Counted from the first letter of the stretch, positions 31,501 through 40,896 are shown. The stretch: 64,000 nucleotides of DNA from MFD01213-c1 sp963704405 (GCA_963704405.1 OY969903.1:434001-498000), one strand, 5' to 3'. Translations and numbers: made by a program. Notes: generated by a model from the letters alone, not told the origin.

Positions 31501-32799
31501 CCGGCAGGTGGTTCAATATCATTTCAATGTGCCGGGCGGTTGCGCCCTGATTCTCGCGAACAACATTTTGCGCCCGCTGGCCAAGTTCCGCCGCCGCTGC
31601 AGGGTGGCTCAGCCAATCCCCAAGCACCGCGGCCAGGCTTGCCGCATCACTGACCTCGGCAATCGCATGGGCCGCCTTCAGCTTTTGCATCGGCTCCGCA
31701 AAATTGTGCGACCACGGCCCAATGGCAACTGGTTTTGCCAGGGCGGCGGGTTCGATCATGTCGCTGCCGTGCTGCCGCGGACCCAGATCAACCAGCGTGC
31801 GCCCCACGAACACAACCGTCGCCAGGCTATAGAACTTTCGTAGTTCACCCATCGTGTCCCCAAGAATGACCGGCCGCGTATTCGGCGGCGGCAGATTGCC
31901 GGTCGAACGGCGGATCATCGGGAACCCCGACGCTTCAATCACCGTCGCCACTTCATCAAACCGCTCAGGCTTTCGAGGAATGATCGCCAGGCGCAAGGTG
32001 GGATGCTGCTGAAGCAGCATCCGATACGCCTCAAGAATAATCACCTCTTCCCCCGGCCCTGTCGATCCGCAAACCAGCAGCGGGTTATTACCGCTGCCGG
32101 AACTCAACCCAAGATCGCGGGCCAATTGATCCGCCTCTGCAACGCGGTCCGTGATCTGGGCATTATCAAACTTCATCGTGCCGGTGATTTGCACGCGATC
32201 AGCCTGTGCACCCAATTGCCTGAACCGCGCGGCGTATATTTCGTCCTGCACGCAGATCGCCGCCAGCCGCCGCAGCATTCCTGCCGTCACTGGTTTTACG
32301 AGCCGGTACCGCCGATAAGCGGGCACAGTCATTCGCCCGTTGACCAGCGCCACGGGTATCTTCTTTTTCTCGCACTGCCGCAGAAAATTTGGCCACAGCT
32401 CCAGTTCCATCAGTACCACCAGCGTTGGCCTGATGGCGTTCAGAAGCCGCTGGATCGCCGCCGTGAAATCCAGCGGGAACCGCACCAGCGTCACATGCGC
32501 GGCCGACCCATAAAGCTGGCGGCCACGGTCATATCCCGTTTCAGTCGTCGTGGAAATAATCACATGCAATTCAGGCCGCGCCGCCTGCAACCCCTTCACC
32601 AGCGCCGCCGTCGCATTAATTTCCCCCAGGCTGACCGCATGGATCAACACCGCCGGCGAGCCCGAATCCCGCGGCAACACATGCCCCATCCGCTGCCCAA
32701 ACGGCGCAGAACCTTCCGCCGCGCATTCCCCCGCGCCAACCAGAACGGTGCCGCCAGGGCCAGACCCAGTCCATAAGCAATGTCATAACCATTAATCAT
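31490..32799 (-). CDS. waaA: 3-deoxy-D-manno-octulosonic acid (Kdo) transferase (one-base frameshift near 32696)
   Basis: Membrane-associated GT30 enzyme that transfers Kdo from CMP-Kdo to lipid A precursor. The body reads IHAVSLGEINA, ISTTTETGYDRG, FPLDF, LMELELWPNF, LVNGRM, VQDEIYAARF and CGSTGPGEE, all conserved in WaaA. The correct N terminus is in another frame: MINGYDIAYGLGLALAAPFWLA (ATG 32799) is the expected membrane anchor, followed by RRKVLRRLG. Adding one base to the ccc at 32696-32698 joins RRLG to QRMGHVLPRDSG. Without correction the protein would lack its anchor. This argues for lipid A-type lipopolysaccharide in this organism. Confidence 0.85.
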
Positions 32800-33467
32800 G
32801 CGGGACAACGCAATGAACCAAACATCCCCGCGCCGCCAAACCTTCCAACGCACCGACGCCAGTCGCCATCAAACACAGTTATACACATCTTCGCGACGAC
32901 CGGGAGCAGCTTGCCATGTTTGGTATCGTGCCGCCTCGCAGGAATACATCTTTCCGAGCCGGATACTGTTCAAGAATCTGGACTTCGATTTAAACAACAC
33001 TCCTTTGACAAAAAGCCCGACCCGGCTCAACCCATGCGTCCTAGGCATAAGCTCGGCATTCCGCGCTTGTCTATGCGTCTCAGCGCGTACAAGGCGGCAT
33101 GCCCCGCTAAGGAGGTGGGGACGCCGGGGTGGAACCTGACGGCACGGCGAGAGTAAGAACCGGCTCCGCCCCGGCCACAACCCACCCGCCTGCACAGTGG
33201 GCCCTTATCCTCCCAGCGGGAGGTGCGGGGGCAGCAGCCCCTGCGGCTGTGATTGGTCTCTTTTGTCTTTATCTTCGTCTTCTTCCTCTCCGCCTTCCGC
33301 CATATTCAATGCATCTCAATTTGGAACAATGCGCGGGCAAGCAAATAGAAATGGACAGCCGCGGTCGCGATGCAAAGCGTGTATCGCGATGCAAAAGCTT
33401 GCTAGTTATCTGCCGGGGAATATGCTTGAGCCTGTCTGGATGAATTCCAACCGGCAGGGGCAAATTT
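32800..33467. other. Gene-free region with repeat arm
   Basis: About 670 bases without a credible gene. It carries the kdtA upstream region, some GC-rich sequence, and repeat arm A (33224-33310). Short open frames across it are repeat-derived and out of keeping with the neighbours. Confidence 0.5.
33224..33310 (-). repeat. Dispersed palindromic repeat, arm A
   Basis: Minus-oriented copy: read on the minus strand it starts ATTGAATATGGCGG, continues through a GAAGAC/AAAGAC-rich stretch and CAATCACAGCCGCAGGGG, and reaches the centre GGGGCTGCTGCCCC. The opposite half is not recognisable; other sequence follows. Confidence 0.75.
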
Positions 33468-34546
33468 ATGGGCGATCCGGCAAATCAAAGAAACTGGGAT
33501 CTGATTTTAGAGACCGGACGTTTCGCAAGAAGATGTACACGGGAATTTCGTGATATCACGGGCCGATGCGTCCGCGGAGTCATTGCAGAGGATTGGGCCA
33601 TACCCGCGACCATTGCTCTGGGGGTTGTTTGCATCGCCATTTACTCGAGCTGCTGCGGTGCATGCGGACATCCGTTCTGCCACGGCAGCATCTTATTGCT
33701 CATGGGCCTCGCGGCCATGACGGTCGGGTTCCTGCTGGGATTTTTATTCGGAATCCCCCGAACCATGGCCGGGTCGGCAGAGATGCCGTCGCACGATGAC
33801 GGGTATCGAAACCGAGCAACCGATTATGTCGACAACACCAACCTGGAGCAGATATCCGATTGGTTGACGAAGATACTCGTCGGCGTTGGTTTGACCCAGG
33901 TCAATTCAATCTACATCCGCATGAAAGGCATCAGCGCCTTCGCAGAGCAGCAACTGGGTTACGCGCCCGGCAGCCGGGCGGCAGGCCTGGCTGTGATGAT
34001 CTTTTTCTTCATCTGCGGTTTTCTGCGCGCTATTTGTGGACCCGGCTGAATCTGCCGAGAAGGTTGCGCGAATCCCTGCTGAAGCGAGACCTGGAAGTCG
34101 AAAAGACACTTTCATTTGCGGCCGAGGCGGCGCGGGCAAGAGAAATCATCAAAGGACGAGACCCCGTTCGCGATGAGGCGATTAGCCGACTGGAAAAACT
34201 TCGCAAGGCGATGCCAACAGAGCGGCGCACCGCAATTCTCCTGGGCCGGCTGTATCGACAGGAAGAGCAGCTTTCCAAAGCGATCGAGGTGTTGTCGGAA
34301 GTGGTTGCTGCCAGGCAGAAGGAAGGATCCGGGAGTGATGTGGACACGGCCGACATCTTGTACAACCGGGCGTGTTACCTGGCACTGATGGCCGCTACCA
34401 GGCCTGAGCCGGAGAAGTCTGAATTGATGCAAAAGGCCGAGGCTGATCTGAAGCGCTCGATTGAAATCTCTCCGACGAATCGATCAGAAGCGGCTGTGGA
34501 CCCGGATATGAAGTTGCTGGAAAAGGTGTGGAAAACAAATCCGTAA
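33468..34546 (+). CDS. Two-helix membrane protein with FGIPR/NTNLEQISDW motif and cytoplasmic TPR-like region (one-base frameshift near 34028)
   Basis: Protein of about 360 residues after correction. An N-terminal basic segment is followed by two membrane helices (IPATIALGVVCIAIYSSCC; LLLMGLAAMTVGFLLGFLFG), then the motif GIPRTM and NTNLEQISDWLTKILVGVG, a third hydrophobic stretch (GLAVMIFFFICGFL), then ARYLWTRLNLP and a helical C-terminal half with TPR-like repeats (AIEVLSEVVAARQKEG, ADILYNRACYLALMAA). The frames meet if one base is added in GGTTTTCTGCGCGC near 34028. I recall the GIPR/NTNLEQISDW signature from uncharacterised bacterial membrane proteins; no function is established. It stands alone beside the capsid genes and could be a membrane effector or sensor. 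Confidence 0.65.
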
Positions 34547-34565
34547 ACATCGCCCCGCAAACGAA

Positions 34566-34590
34566 AGAGCCGATCATGATGATCGGCTCT
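34566..34590. terminator. Stem-loop after the FGIPR membrane protein gene
   Basis: GAGCCGATCA / TGATCGGCTC, a ten-base-pair stem around a five-base loop, 20 bases after the stop codon; no strong T tract follows. Confidence 0.55.
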
Positions 34591-35006
34591 GTTCGGCAGG
34601 TCACATCTTCTTTTCAGAATTTGGTGTCATATGTGTCTCCTCGTTTTAGCGTTAACAACCTATCTAACTTAAAAACGCACGTCAAGCCACTGCTATTCCC
34701 ATAACAGGCTATTTTTTTATCGGCGGTCTGAACCGTGAACTTGAACGCATCAGAAGAGGCCGTTAATGCCGTTATAACCCGCCTCTTTTACCGCTTATAA
34801 CGCACCAATCCAGCATGTAGTTTATTCTTGGAGCCTCTCTAATACAACCTTCTCCCGCGGTTGCTGCTTAACTTCGATGAACTCCCTTCGGGTCTGAGCC
34901 TAGGGTCGAAGACAGTCGAGTCGTGGCATCGACGCGCGGGAGGTTGCGTCAGAGGCGCTGATCTTCGGCATCAAATTAATAGTCGCAAAGAAGGGGTAAA
35001 AAGAAT

Positions 35007-35041
35007 CCCTCTGGGTTCGGCATCAGCGCGGACCCAGAGGG
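35007..35041 (-). terminator. Probable terminator of the capsid gene pair
   Basis: Ten-base perfect arms CCCTCTGGGT/ACCCAGAGGG with a 15-base loop, located downstream of the minus-strand capsid stop codon at 35090-35092. Confidence 0.5.
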
Positions 35042-35089
35042 GAATCGCCTCGGGAGAGAGTGGATTCAAATTCCTGTGATTGATTCCTC

Positions 35090-36200
35090 TTAGAACTTCA
35101 CGGTCGCGATGAAGATTGCTTTGGGCACCTTGAGCACGGGGAGGAAGGTGTCACCGGCGACCATTTTGATGGTGACGGGGTCGGTGCTCAGCACGCCGTA
35201 GGCGAACATGCCGGCGGCGGTGGTGACATTGCTTCTTAAGGACTCGGCGGCGTCGGTGGCGACGGCGCCGACGTTGGTGGGGATGGGGTAGGTGCCTTCG
35301 AGCCAGCCGATCCAGTCGGGGGAGGGGTCGGGGGTGAAGACGACCTGGTCGTCACCGACGAGGTTCTGGAGGGTTCCGGTTGCATCTTCGAAGAACGCTT
35401 CATAAGCGGGGTGCCATTGCAGGCCAAGGAGCGGCGAGGGGATGTCGGCGGTGGAAAGATACTGCGTGTTGTCACCGGGGTTGCGGACGAAATAATTTTG
35501 CAGCTTGGTGTTGTTGGTGAGATAGCCGGGGACATTGCGGCCATAGAACGCGTGCTTGATGGGATAGCCGGTGAGCCGCGTGGCGATCTGGCGGAGGCGG
35601 ATGAGCTGGGCATCGATGTCCGACGCAGCGTTGTCCCAGGTGATGTCGATGACGTTGCTGCCGCTGGCGAGGGGATCGAGCTGGGCTTTGTTGGCGGCGG
35701 GGACGGCGAAGTCGGCGATGGTTTTGGCGCCGGTGCTATTGGGCAGGAGGTTGCCGCCGCCGTCCCAATAGATCGGCGCCCTGGAAGAGCATTTGGGTGA
35801 GGGCGGCGACGCGGAGGTTGTCGAAATTTTTGCGGAACTCGCGGACCTGCCGGGTGACTTCCTGCAAGCCGCGCTGCTGCCGGGAGGTGTCGTCGTATTG
35901 CAGGAGGTTGAGATAATCGGCAGTGGGAAGCAGGATGCTTTCGACGGTGTGGATGAGTTTCACGGGGACGGCTTCCACGCCGCGAAGCGTGCGCTGCTGG
36001 CTGGGCGAGCCATAGGCGGCGATGCGGGCAACGGTGCGGGTGCCGCTGACGCGGATATATTCACCGGTGTCGCGATCGACGGTTTTGTCGGTTTGGTAAA
36101 AGGCCGGCGGAAAGACATTAGCAACGCCGGTGGCAGTTCCGCGGATAACACCGCAGAGGTTTGGACCGCCGAGAACGTCTTGGAGGGATACGGTGGGCAT
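35090..36200 (-). CDS. Phage major capsid protein, lambda gpE-like (one-base frameshift near 35780)
   Basis: Read through one break the gene encodes about 370 residues. The first part (MPTVSLQDVLGG…FYQTDKTVDRDTGEYIRV…LLQYDDTSRQQRGLQEVTRQVREFR) continues, after removing one base near 35780, into GAIYWDGGGNLLPNSTGAKTI, then TRLTGYPIKHAFYGRN, LGLQWHPAYEAFF, VVFTPDPSPDWIGW, and ends IATVKF. This order matches the Phage_cap_E family of HK97-fold shell proteins. AAAGGA lies seven bases before ATG 36200. It directly follows a decoration-like gene, the D-E order of lambda. No portal, protease, terminase or tail gene is near, so it is an isolated module. The family assignment is from memory of the motif pattern. 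Confidence 0.6.
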
Positions 36201-36258
36201 GGGGGAATCCTTTGGGGAGTGAGAAGGTTGGGAATAAGCGCAGATCGATGAGCGCAGA

Positions 36259-36406
36259 GCGCAGATCGAATGCAGGGAATGGAAGGGTTTTTACTTTTGA
36301 TCTGCGTTTTGCGCTCTGCGATTATTCAGCGCAAATCGAATACGGGGAATCGGAGGGTTTTTGCTCTTTGATCTGCGCTCTGCGTTTTGCGCTCTGCGAT
36401 TATTCA
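36259..36406. repeat. Two tandem copies of a 70-78 base repeat between the capsid genes
   Basis: Unit 1 (36259-36328) and unit 2 (36329-36406) share GCGCARATCGAATRC, GGGAATSGRAGGGTTTTT, TTTGATCTGCG and TTTTGCGCTCTGCGATTATTCA. Each unit can fold, since GAGCGCAGATC near its start pairs with GATCTGCG…GCGCTC at its end. Unit 2 includes the stop codon of the decoration gene. Confidence 0.75.
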
Positions 36407-37114
36407 CATAAAGTCATCCGAGAAATTGACGCCGGGGCAGGTGACTTTTAAGGCGAATTTTAGCCAGGTTTTAAGACTGGCATCGGTGGGGTAATTGACG
36501 ATGGCGGCCGTATTCAATGTGCCACCGGCGGCGAGGAGTTGGGGGTCGAAGACGTCGACTCTCGTGCTGTTGAGCTGGTCGGCGACTTTTTTGCCGTAGG
36601 GGTCGCAGATGAGGGTGACGGGGGTTTCGGAGCCGTCGTTGGGTTGAAGGAATGAACCGATGACTGCATCTGCTCCGATTGCAGTAATGGTGACGGCCCC
36701 GGTCGCAGTGTTGACGGCGGAGAAGGTGACGACCTGGGTCGCGACGGTTCCACCGGCGGTGGGCGGGCCGGTGATTTTGAAGGTGCCACTGGCGCCGATT
36801 CGGCGGACGATTTCCTTGGCGGTGTTCACGTCGGTCGTGATCGTCGTGTTGCCGGTGGTGTGGCTGTAGGCGGCGGCAGTCTGGCCGAGGATGCTGGGGG
36901 CGTATTTGCCGGTGGCGGTGACTCGACCGAGCGCGGTGCCGGCGTAGAGGAGCCAGTCAAAGGGGGCGTTGAGGGGGTTGCCGCTGAGCGAGCCGTCGAT
37001 CGTCACGGGCTGTGCGATGAACTGCGCGAACTGCCGGTTGGCAAGAAAAACTTCGCGCGGCGTAGAAGTGTACGTGGACAGCACGCCGGGCTTGGCGTTG
37101 GGGACGGAGAACAT
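36404..37114 (-). CDS. Phage head decoration-like protein
   Basis: Protein of 236 residues. The N-terminal third has the pattern seen in head decoration proteins that cap HK97-type shells (QPVTIDGSLSGNPLNA, LYAGTALGRVTATGKYAPSILG). A Thr/Ala/Gly-rich beta-rich middle follows (TFKITGPPTAGGTVATQVVTF, AVTITAIG), and the end (LKTWLKFALKVTCPGVNFSDDFM) looks like an added domain. GAAAGG is seven bases before ATG 37114. It lies just upstream of the capsid gene with about 200 bases of tandem repeat between them, so the pair could share a transcript. Longer than lambda gpD (110 residues). Function assigned by motif style and context. Confidence 0.55.
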   Translation of the reverse strand: MFSVPNAKPGVLSTYTSTPREVFLANRQFAQFIAQPVTIDGSLSGNPLNAPFDWLLYAGTALGRVTATGKYAPSILGQTAAAYSHTTGNTTITTDVNTAKEIVRRIGASGTFKITGPPTAGGTVATQVVTFSAVNTATGAVTITAIGADAVIGSFLQPNDGSETPVTLICDPYGKKVADQLNSTRVDVFDPQLLAAGGTLNTAAIVNYPTDASLKTWLKFALKVTCPGVNFSDDFM

Positions 37115-37253
37115 AGTGGGCCTTTCGGTGAAGAAGAGTGTGGAAGTGGGATGTGAAACTGGGACTGATTACGTTTGAGATTGGAAAGTACGTTGTGTGG
37201 TGGAGAGGAAGTGGGGGTTCTGTTTGGGTGTGCGTGATGAATTTTGATGTGGC

Positions 37254-37323
37254 GTTGAATATGGTGGAAGGTGAAGAGGACAAAGACAAAGGCGAAGAAG
37301 AATCACAGCCGCAGGGGCTGCCG
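37254..37323 (+). repeat. Dispersed palindromic repeat, arm B
   Basis: Plus-oriented arm: GTTGAATATGGTGG, AGGACAAAGACAAAGGCGAAG, AATCACAGCCGCAGGGGCTGCCG, ending exactly where IS4 copy 1 begins. Confidence 0.8.
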
Positions 37324-38449
37324 CCCTCACCCTTACCCACAACTCCGAAGTGTTTTTGAGAACATTTTCGCTTTCTTCAACGTACCTCGATTTTTTCCAG
37401 ACATGGAGGTCGTGATGATGGTCTGCCAAGCCCATCAGTGGGCTCATCAGCATTTTGGATCGTTGGATCTGGATGATCGTCGTCGTTCAAAAGGGTTGTT
37501 ACACTCGCAGCCCAAATGGCGGCGACTCCGGGTCAATCCCTGCCTGTGCAACATAAGCAGTGGGCGGAGCTGAAAGCAGCTTACCGGTTTTTCGACAATC
37601 CACAGATTAATCCCGATGCGCTGCAAGCCCAGCACCGGCGGGTGACTTTCCAATCGTGCCGCGAGCATCCGGTGGTCCTGTGCGTGCAGGATGGCTCCAA
37701 TGTGCAAGCCAGCCGTATTGCTGGAGGCCAATGGGTGATGCATTCGGCGCTGGCGGTCACGCCAAGCGGCGAAGTTTTAGGGTTGCTCGACCAGCGATTT
37801 TTCAAGCGGGTGAAGCGAGCGGCACGGGAGAGCAAAAAAGCCAGGCGTGATCGCTTTCGAGAAAGCGATGTCTGGATTGACGCCGTCCAGGCCGTCAAAG
37901 CGGCCAACTCACCCCATACGCACCTGATCCATATCTGTGATCGAGGGGCGGACGATCTGCGTCTGATGCACAGTTGCGTGGCGGCATCGAACGGTTTTGT
38001 CATCCGGGCCCGTCACGACCGCAACATCGAGCAGGCAACCGACAAGCTGTGGTCTTACATGGCGCAGGTTCCGGTCAGCGGACAAATCGATATTGAGATC
38101 GGTCAGCAGCGATGCGTCAAACGCAAGATCAAAGGCGTCACCCAGCGCCTGCCGCGTCCCGCCCGCATGGCCCAATTACAAGTGCGGTTTGCAACGGTGC
38201 AACTGCAACCTCCGGCCAAAAGCGCGCCGTCCACCCAACCGTTGACGGTGAATGTCGTTTATCTCAAAGAACCCCTCGAAGGCGCTGCGTCGCTGGAGTG
38301 GATGCTGCTGACCAATTTGCCGGTGGAGAATCTGGCCGATGCATTGACGATCATCGACTACTACTGCATTCGCTGGGTCATTGAAGAATGGCACCGGGCA
38401 CTGAAAGAAGGTTGCAGACTTGGCGAATCCCAGTTGCAAAGTATTGATA
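37324..38449 (+). mobile_element. IS4-family element, copy 1, 3' end lost at an IS630 insertion
   Basis: Begins with the terminal repeat CCCTCACCCTTACCCACAA at 37324-37342, matching the ends of copy 2. From here to GTATTGATA at 38449 it matches copy 2 almost base for base, then stops where the IS630-family element starts. The remaining third of the element is absent from the other side of that insertion. Confidence 0.85.
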
Positions 38450-38469
38450 ATACGCTTTCCAAAAAATAA
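37415..38469 (+). pseudogene. IS4-family transposase, truncated copy
   Basis: The first frame begins at ATG 37415 or 37418 behind GGAGGT and reads MMVCQAHQWAHQHFGSLDLDDRRRSK. At TTCAAAAGGG (37487-37495) a -1 shift gives RVVTLAAQMAATPG and continues in the long frame listed from ATG 37516. The DDE residues are in VQDGSN (Asp), ICDRGADD (Asp) and the YREK-type motif YYCIRWVIEEWHRALK (Glu). The product breaks off after LQSID and ends TLSKK in IS630 sequence, losing the C-terminal ~120 residues found in copy 2. It is therefore probably inactive. It differs from copy 2 in LDD versus LGD near the N terminus. Confidence 0.85.
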
Positions 38470-38501
38470 ATGCGCGCCGGCTACCCTGGTGGCGCGCATT
38501 T
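38468..38501. terminator. Hairpin at the left end of the IS630 element
   Basis: AAATGCGCGCC (38468-38478) and GGCGCGCATTT (38491-38501) form a perfect 11-base-pair stem upstream of the transposase. It could stop transcripts entering from outside. Confidence 0.6.
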
Positions 38502-38544
38502 GATTTGATTATGGCATGATGGAACCTGACAAGGAGGTCGCATC

Positions 38545-39590
38545 ATGCGTGTCAAGGCATTTGATACTTCCGATCAACTTCGTGACCAGGCCCGAAAGCA
38601 GGATGATCCGTTGCTGACCATCCGGCTTCTCGGCGTGGCAATGGCAATGGAGGGCAAGACGGCGCCTGAAGTGGCGGCGTCCATCGGTTATAGCCGTCGT
38701 GCGGTGCAGGAATGGGTGCGGTGGTACAACGCCCAGGGAATCGAAGGTCTACGCGATGCTCCGGGCCGGGGTCGCAAGCCGCCGCTTGTGGAAGAAGAAG
38801 TGAAACGGTTTTGCCGGCGTCTGGACGCCGAGCCTCGTGCCCAGGATGGCGTGTGCGCGCTGCGTGGGCGGGACGTGCAGCGCATCCTGCATGAAGAGTT
38901 CGGCAAGGTTCGTTCGTTGTCGGGGACCTATTCTATTCTGCATCGTCTGGGGTACAACGACCTGATGCCCCGTCCCCGGCATCAGAGCGCCGATCCGGCG
39001 GCGCAGGAGGCCTTTAAAAAAAGTTGCCGGCACTGATCGAGCGTGTTCGCCGGGAACATCCGGACAAGAAGGTCGAGGTCTGGTTCCAGGATGAAGCGCG
39101 TTTTGGCCAGCAGGGGACGCTGACGCGGGTGTGGGCGCCGGTGGGATCGCGTCCGCGGGCGGTGAGGCAAACGCAGTACGATTATTTATATGTGCTGGGC
39201 GCCTGTTGTCCTTCGACGGGCCAGACGGTGGGACTGCTCTCGCCTCATCTCAACACCGGGGTGATGAACGTGTTCTTCGAGCAGTTCGTCAAGGAGGTTG
39301 ATCCCCAGATTCATGTCGTGCTGATCTGGGACGGGGCGGGATACCACAAGTCGAGCGAGTTGAAGTTGCCGGCGAACGTGACGGCGATTCCGCTTCCGCC
39401 TTACTCACCGGAACTGAACCCCATGGAGAATCTCTGGCACTATCTGCGGAGTCATTACTGGTCCAATCGAGCGTACAAGGACTACGACGCATTACGCCAA
39501 GCCGGCTGCGATGCGTGGCAGAGGACATGTCTCGACGCCGAACGAGTCAAAACCGTTTGTGGAGCAAGTTACACGCTGGAGCGCAGATGA
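38545..39590 (+). CDS. IS630-family transposase, two overlapping frames with A7G slip site
   Basis: The first frame (38545-39036) starts after a consensus AAGGAGGT at 38531-38538 and encodes the helix-turn-helix DNA-binding part (TAPEVAASIGYSRRAVQEWVRWY). The second (from about 39021 to 39590) encodes the DDE catalytic part: WFQDEARFG, VLIWDGAGYH and PPYSPELNPMENLW. They meet at TTTAAAAAAAG (39013-39023): a -1 slip on the A run gives EAFKKKLPALIERV, an uninterrupted protein of about 348 residues. Such A-rich slippage sites are a known way of making IS transposases, so this element may be functional. A missing base in the A run would look the same. Confidence 0.85.
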
Positions 39591-39618
39591 TTTTTGGAAA
39601 GCGTATTATATATTATAG

Positions 39619-40896
39619 CTATGCGTTGGCTTTGGAGGTGAGGGTGTAGCGTTTTTGGGTGTTGGCGCCGAACAGGAGGAGGACGTTTTTCCATTTTTGG
39701 GCGGCGGTTTGCCAGCGCTGTTTGATGGTTTGGGGGGTGGGGTGGGATTTGTGATAGCGCTTCCAGGCGAAGCGGCCGAGGACTATGCCGGTGAAGAGGG
39801 GGAGATAGCGGGCGATATAGGAGGGGTGCAGGGCAGCCGAGACCTGGGGGGAGGGGCGGCGATGGGCGGGACGCGCGGGGGAGTTTGCGGGCGATGCTGT
39901 GCGCGGGGGAGTTTTGGTTGGGTTTGATGGGGATGCACTGGACTTGCTTTGCAGTGGTTTTGTTTCGCGGGGGATGCCGGCCTGGCGGCGCATTTTTTCG
40001 GTTAAGGGTTCGGCGTTTTCTGAGGGGACGATTCGGGTTCCGAAGTGGCAGGCGTAGACCTTGGTGAACTCTGCGCCGAAGTAGAGGATGTAGGAGGAAT
40101 AACAAACCCAAAGCAGGACGGCGACGAGGGAGCCGGCGGCGCCGTAGGCGGAGCCGGGAGAGGCCTTGGCGAGATAGATGCTGAGAAGGTATTTGCCGAT
40201 TTGGAAGAGGATGGCTGTCACGAAACCGCCGAGCCAGACATCTTTCCAGGAGATTTTGACATCCGGCAGAACTTTATAGATGCCGGCGAAGAGGACGGTG
40301 ACGACGCCGGTGGAGATGACGAGATCGATCAGGAAACCGACGATTTTGGAAATGGTTCCGTCGGCGCCGATGGTGTGGCTGATGAGTGCGGCAGAGGTGC
40401 CGGTGATGAGGGTGCTGACGAACATCGAGACGAGGAGGAGGAAGGCGCTGCCGAGGACCATGGTCATGGAGAGGAAGCGGTCGCTGACGATGCCCCAGAC
40501 GCCGCGGCCGGGTTTGGGTTTGACTTCCCAGATGGTGTTGAGGGAATCCTGCATTTCACCGAAGACCCCGCTGGCGCCGAACAGGGCGACGATGATGCTG
40601 ATGATGGTGGCGGTGGTTCCGGCGCCGGGCTGGCCGGCTTTATCGATGGCGTCTTTGAGGGCGTCGGCGATGCGGGGGTCGGTGAGGCTGGAGAGTTGCT
40701 GGTGAACCTGCTCGGAGGCAGTCTTGTGAGAAACGACACCGACGACTTTGATGGTGATGACCAGGAGGGGCGCCAGGGAGACGGCGGTGTAGTACGCCAA
40801 AGCCGCGGCCATCTTGGGCACCTTGTCCTCACTCCATCCTTGAAATGATTCTTTGAGGAGGGGGAGGGCGTCTTTGGCGGTCATTTTCTGCGGCAT
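39619..40896 (-). CDS. YihY/UPF0761-family membrane protein
   Basis: Protein of 425 residues with about six membrane helices in its first 290 residues. The conserved family blocks are KMAAALAYYTAVSLAPLLVI, FGASGVFGEMQDSLNTIWEV, YKVLPDVKISWKDVWLGG and LLWVCYSSYILYFGAEFTKVYA. The family was once called RNase BN but is now regarded as an uncharacterised membrane protein or transporter. A Pro/Ser-rich linker and a last hydrophobic segment (YLPLFTGIVLGRFAW) form a C-terminal tail not typical of the family. It is enclosed by two inverted IS4 copies; the IS630 end lies only 12 bases beyond its stop codon. Confidence 0.85.
   Translation of the reverse strand: MPQKMTAKDALPLLKESFQGWSEDKVPKMAAALAYYTAVSLAPLLVITIKVVGVVSHKTASEQVHQQLSSLTDPRIADALKDAIDKAGQPGAGTTATIISIIVALFGASGVFGEMQDSLNTIWEVKPKPGRGVWGIVSDRFLSMTMVLGSAFLLLVSMFVSTLITGTSAALISHTIGADGTISKIVGFLIDLVISTGVVTVLFAGIYKVLPDVKISWKDVWLGGFVTAILFQIGKYLLSIYLAKASPGSAYGAAGSLVAVLLWVCYSSYILYFGAEFTKVYACHFGTRIVPSENAEPLTEKMRRQAGIPRETKPLQSKSSASPSNPTKTPPRTASPANSPARPAHRRPSPQVSAALHPSYIARYLPLFTGIVLGRFAWKRYHKSHPTPQTIKQRWQTAAQKWKNVLLLFGANTQKRYTLTSKANA

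Larger units (their letters stand above)
34547..35089. other. Gene-free, partly AT-rich region between membrane protein and capsid genes
   Basis: About 540 bases. The part 34610-34860 is AT-rich compared with its surroundings. A second stem-loop (CCCTCTGGGT at 35007-35016 with ACCCAGAGGG at 35032-35041, 15-base loop) lies about 50 bases past the capsid stop on the minus strand and is a plausible terminator for that gene. The short plus-strand open frame 34861-35079 has no supporting features. Confidence 0.5.
38450..39606 (+). mobile_element. IS630-family element inserted in IS4 copy 1
   Basis: An element of 1157 bases bounded by inverted ends ATACGCTTTCCAAAAA (left 38450-38465; right end reads TTTTTGGAAAGCGTAT at 39591-39606) and flanked by TA at 38448-38449 and 39607-39608, the normal IS630 target duplication. 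The left flank is IS4 sequence but the right flank is not, so a deletion or recombination followed insertion. Confidence 0.85.

Noticed and set aside
32999..33170. Short open frames upstream of repeat arm A
   Set aside because: No consistent coding signal and no ribosome-binding sites; treated as intergenic.
34861..35079. Possible 72-codon plus-strand gene
   Set aside because: No homology signal, no ribosome-binding site, and it runs over a predicted stem-loop.
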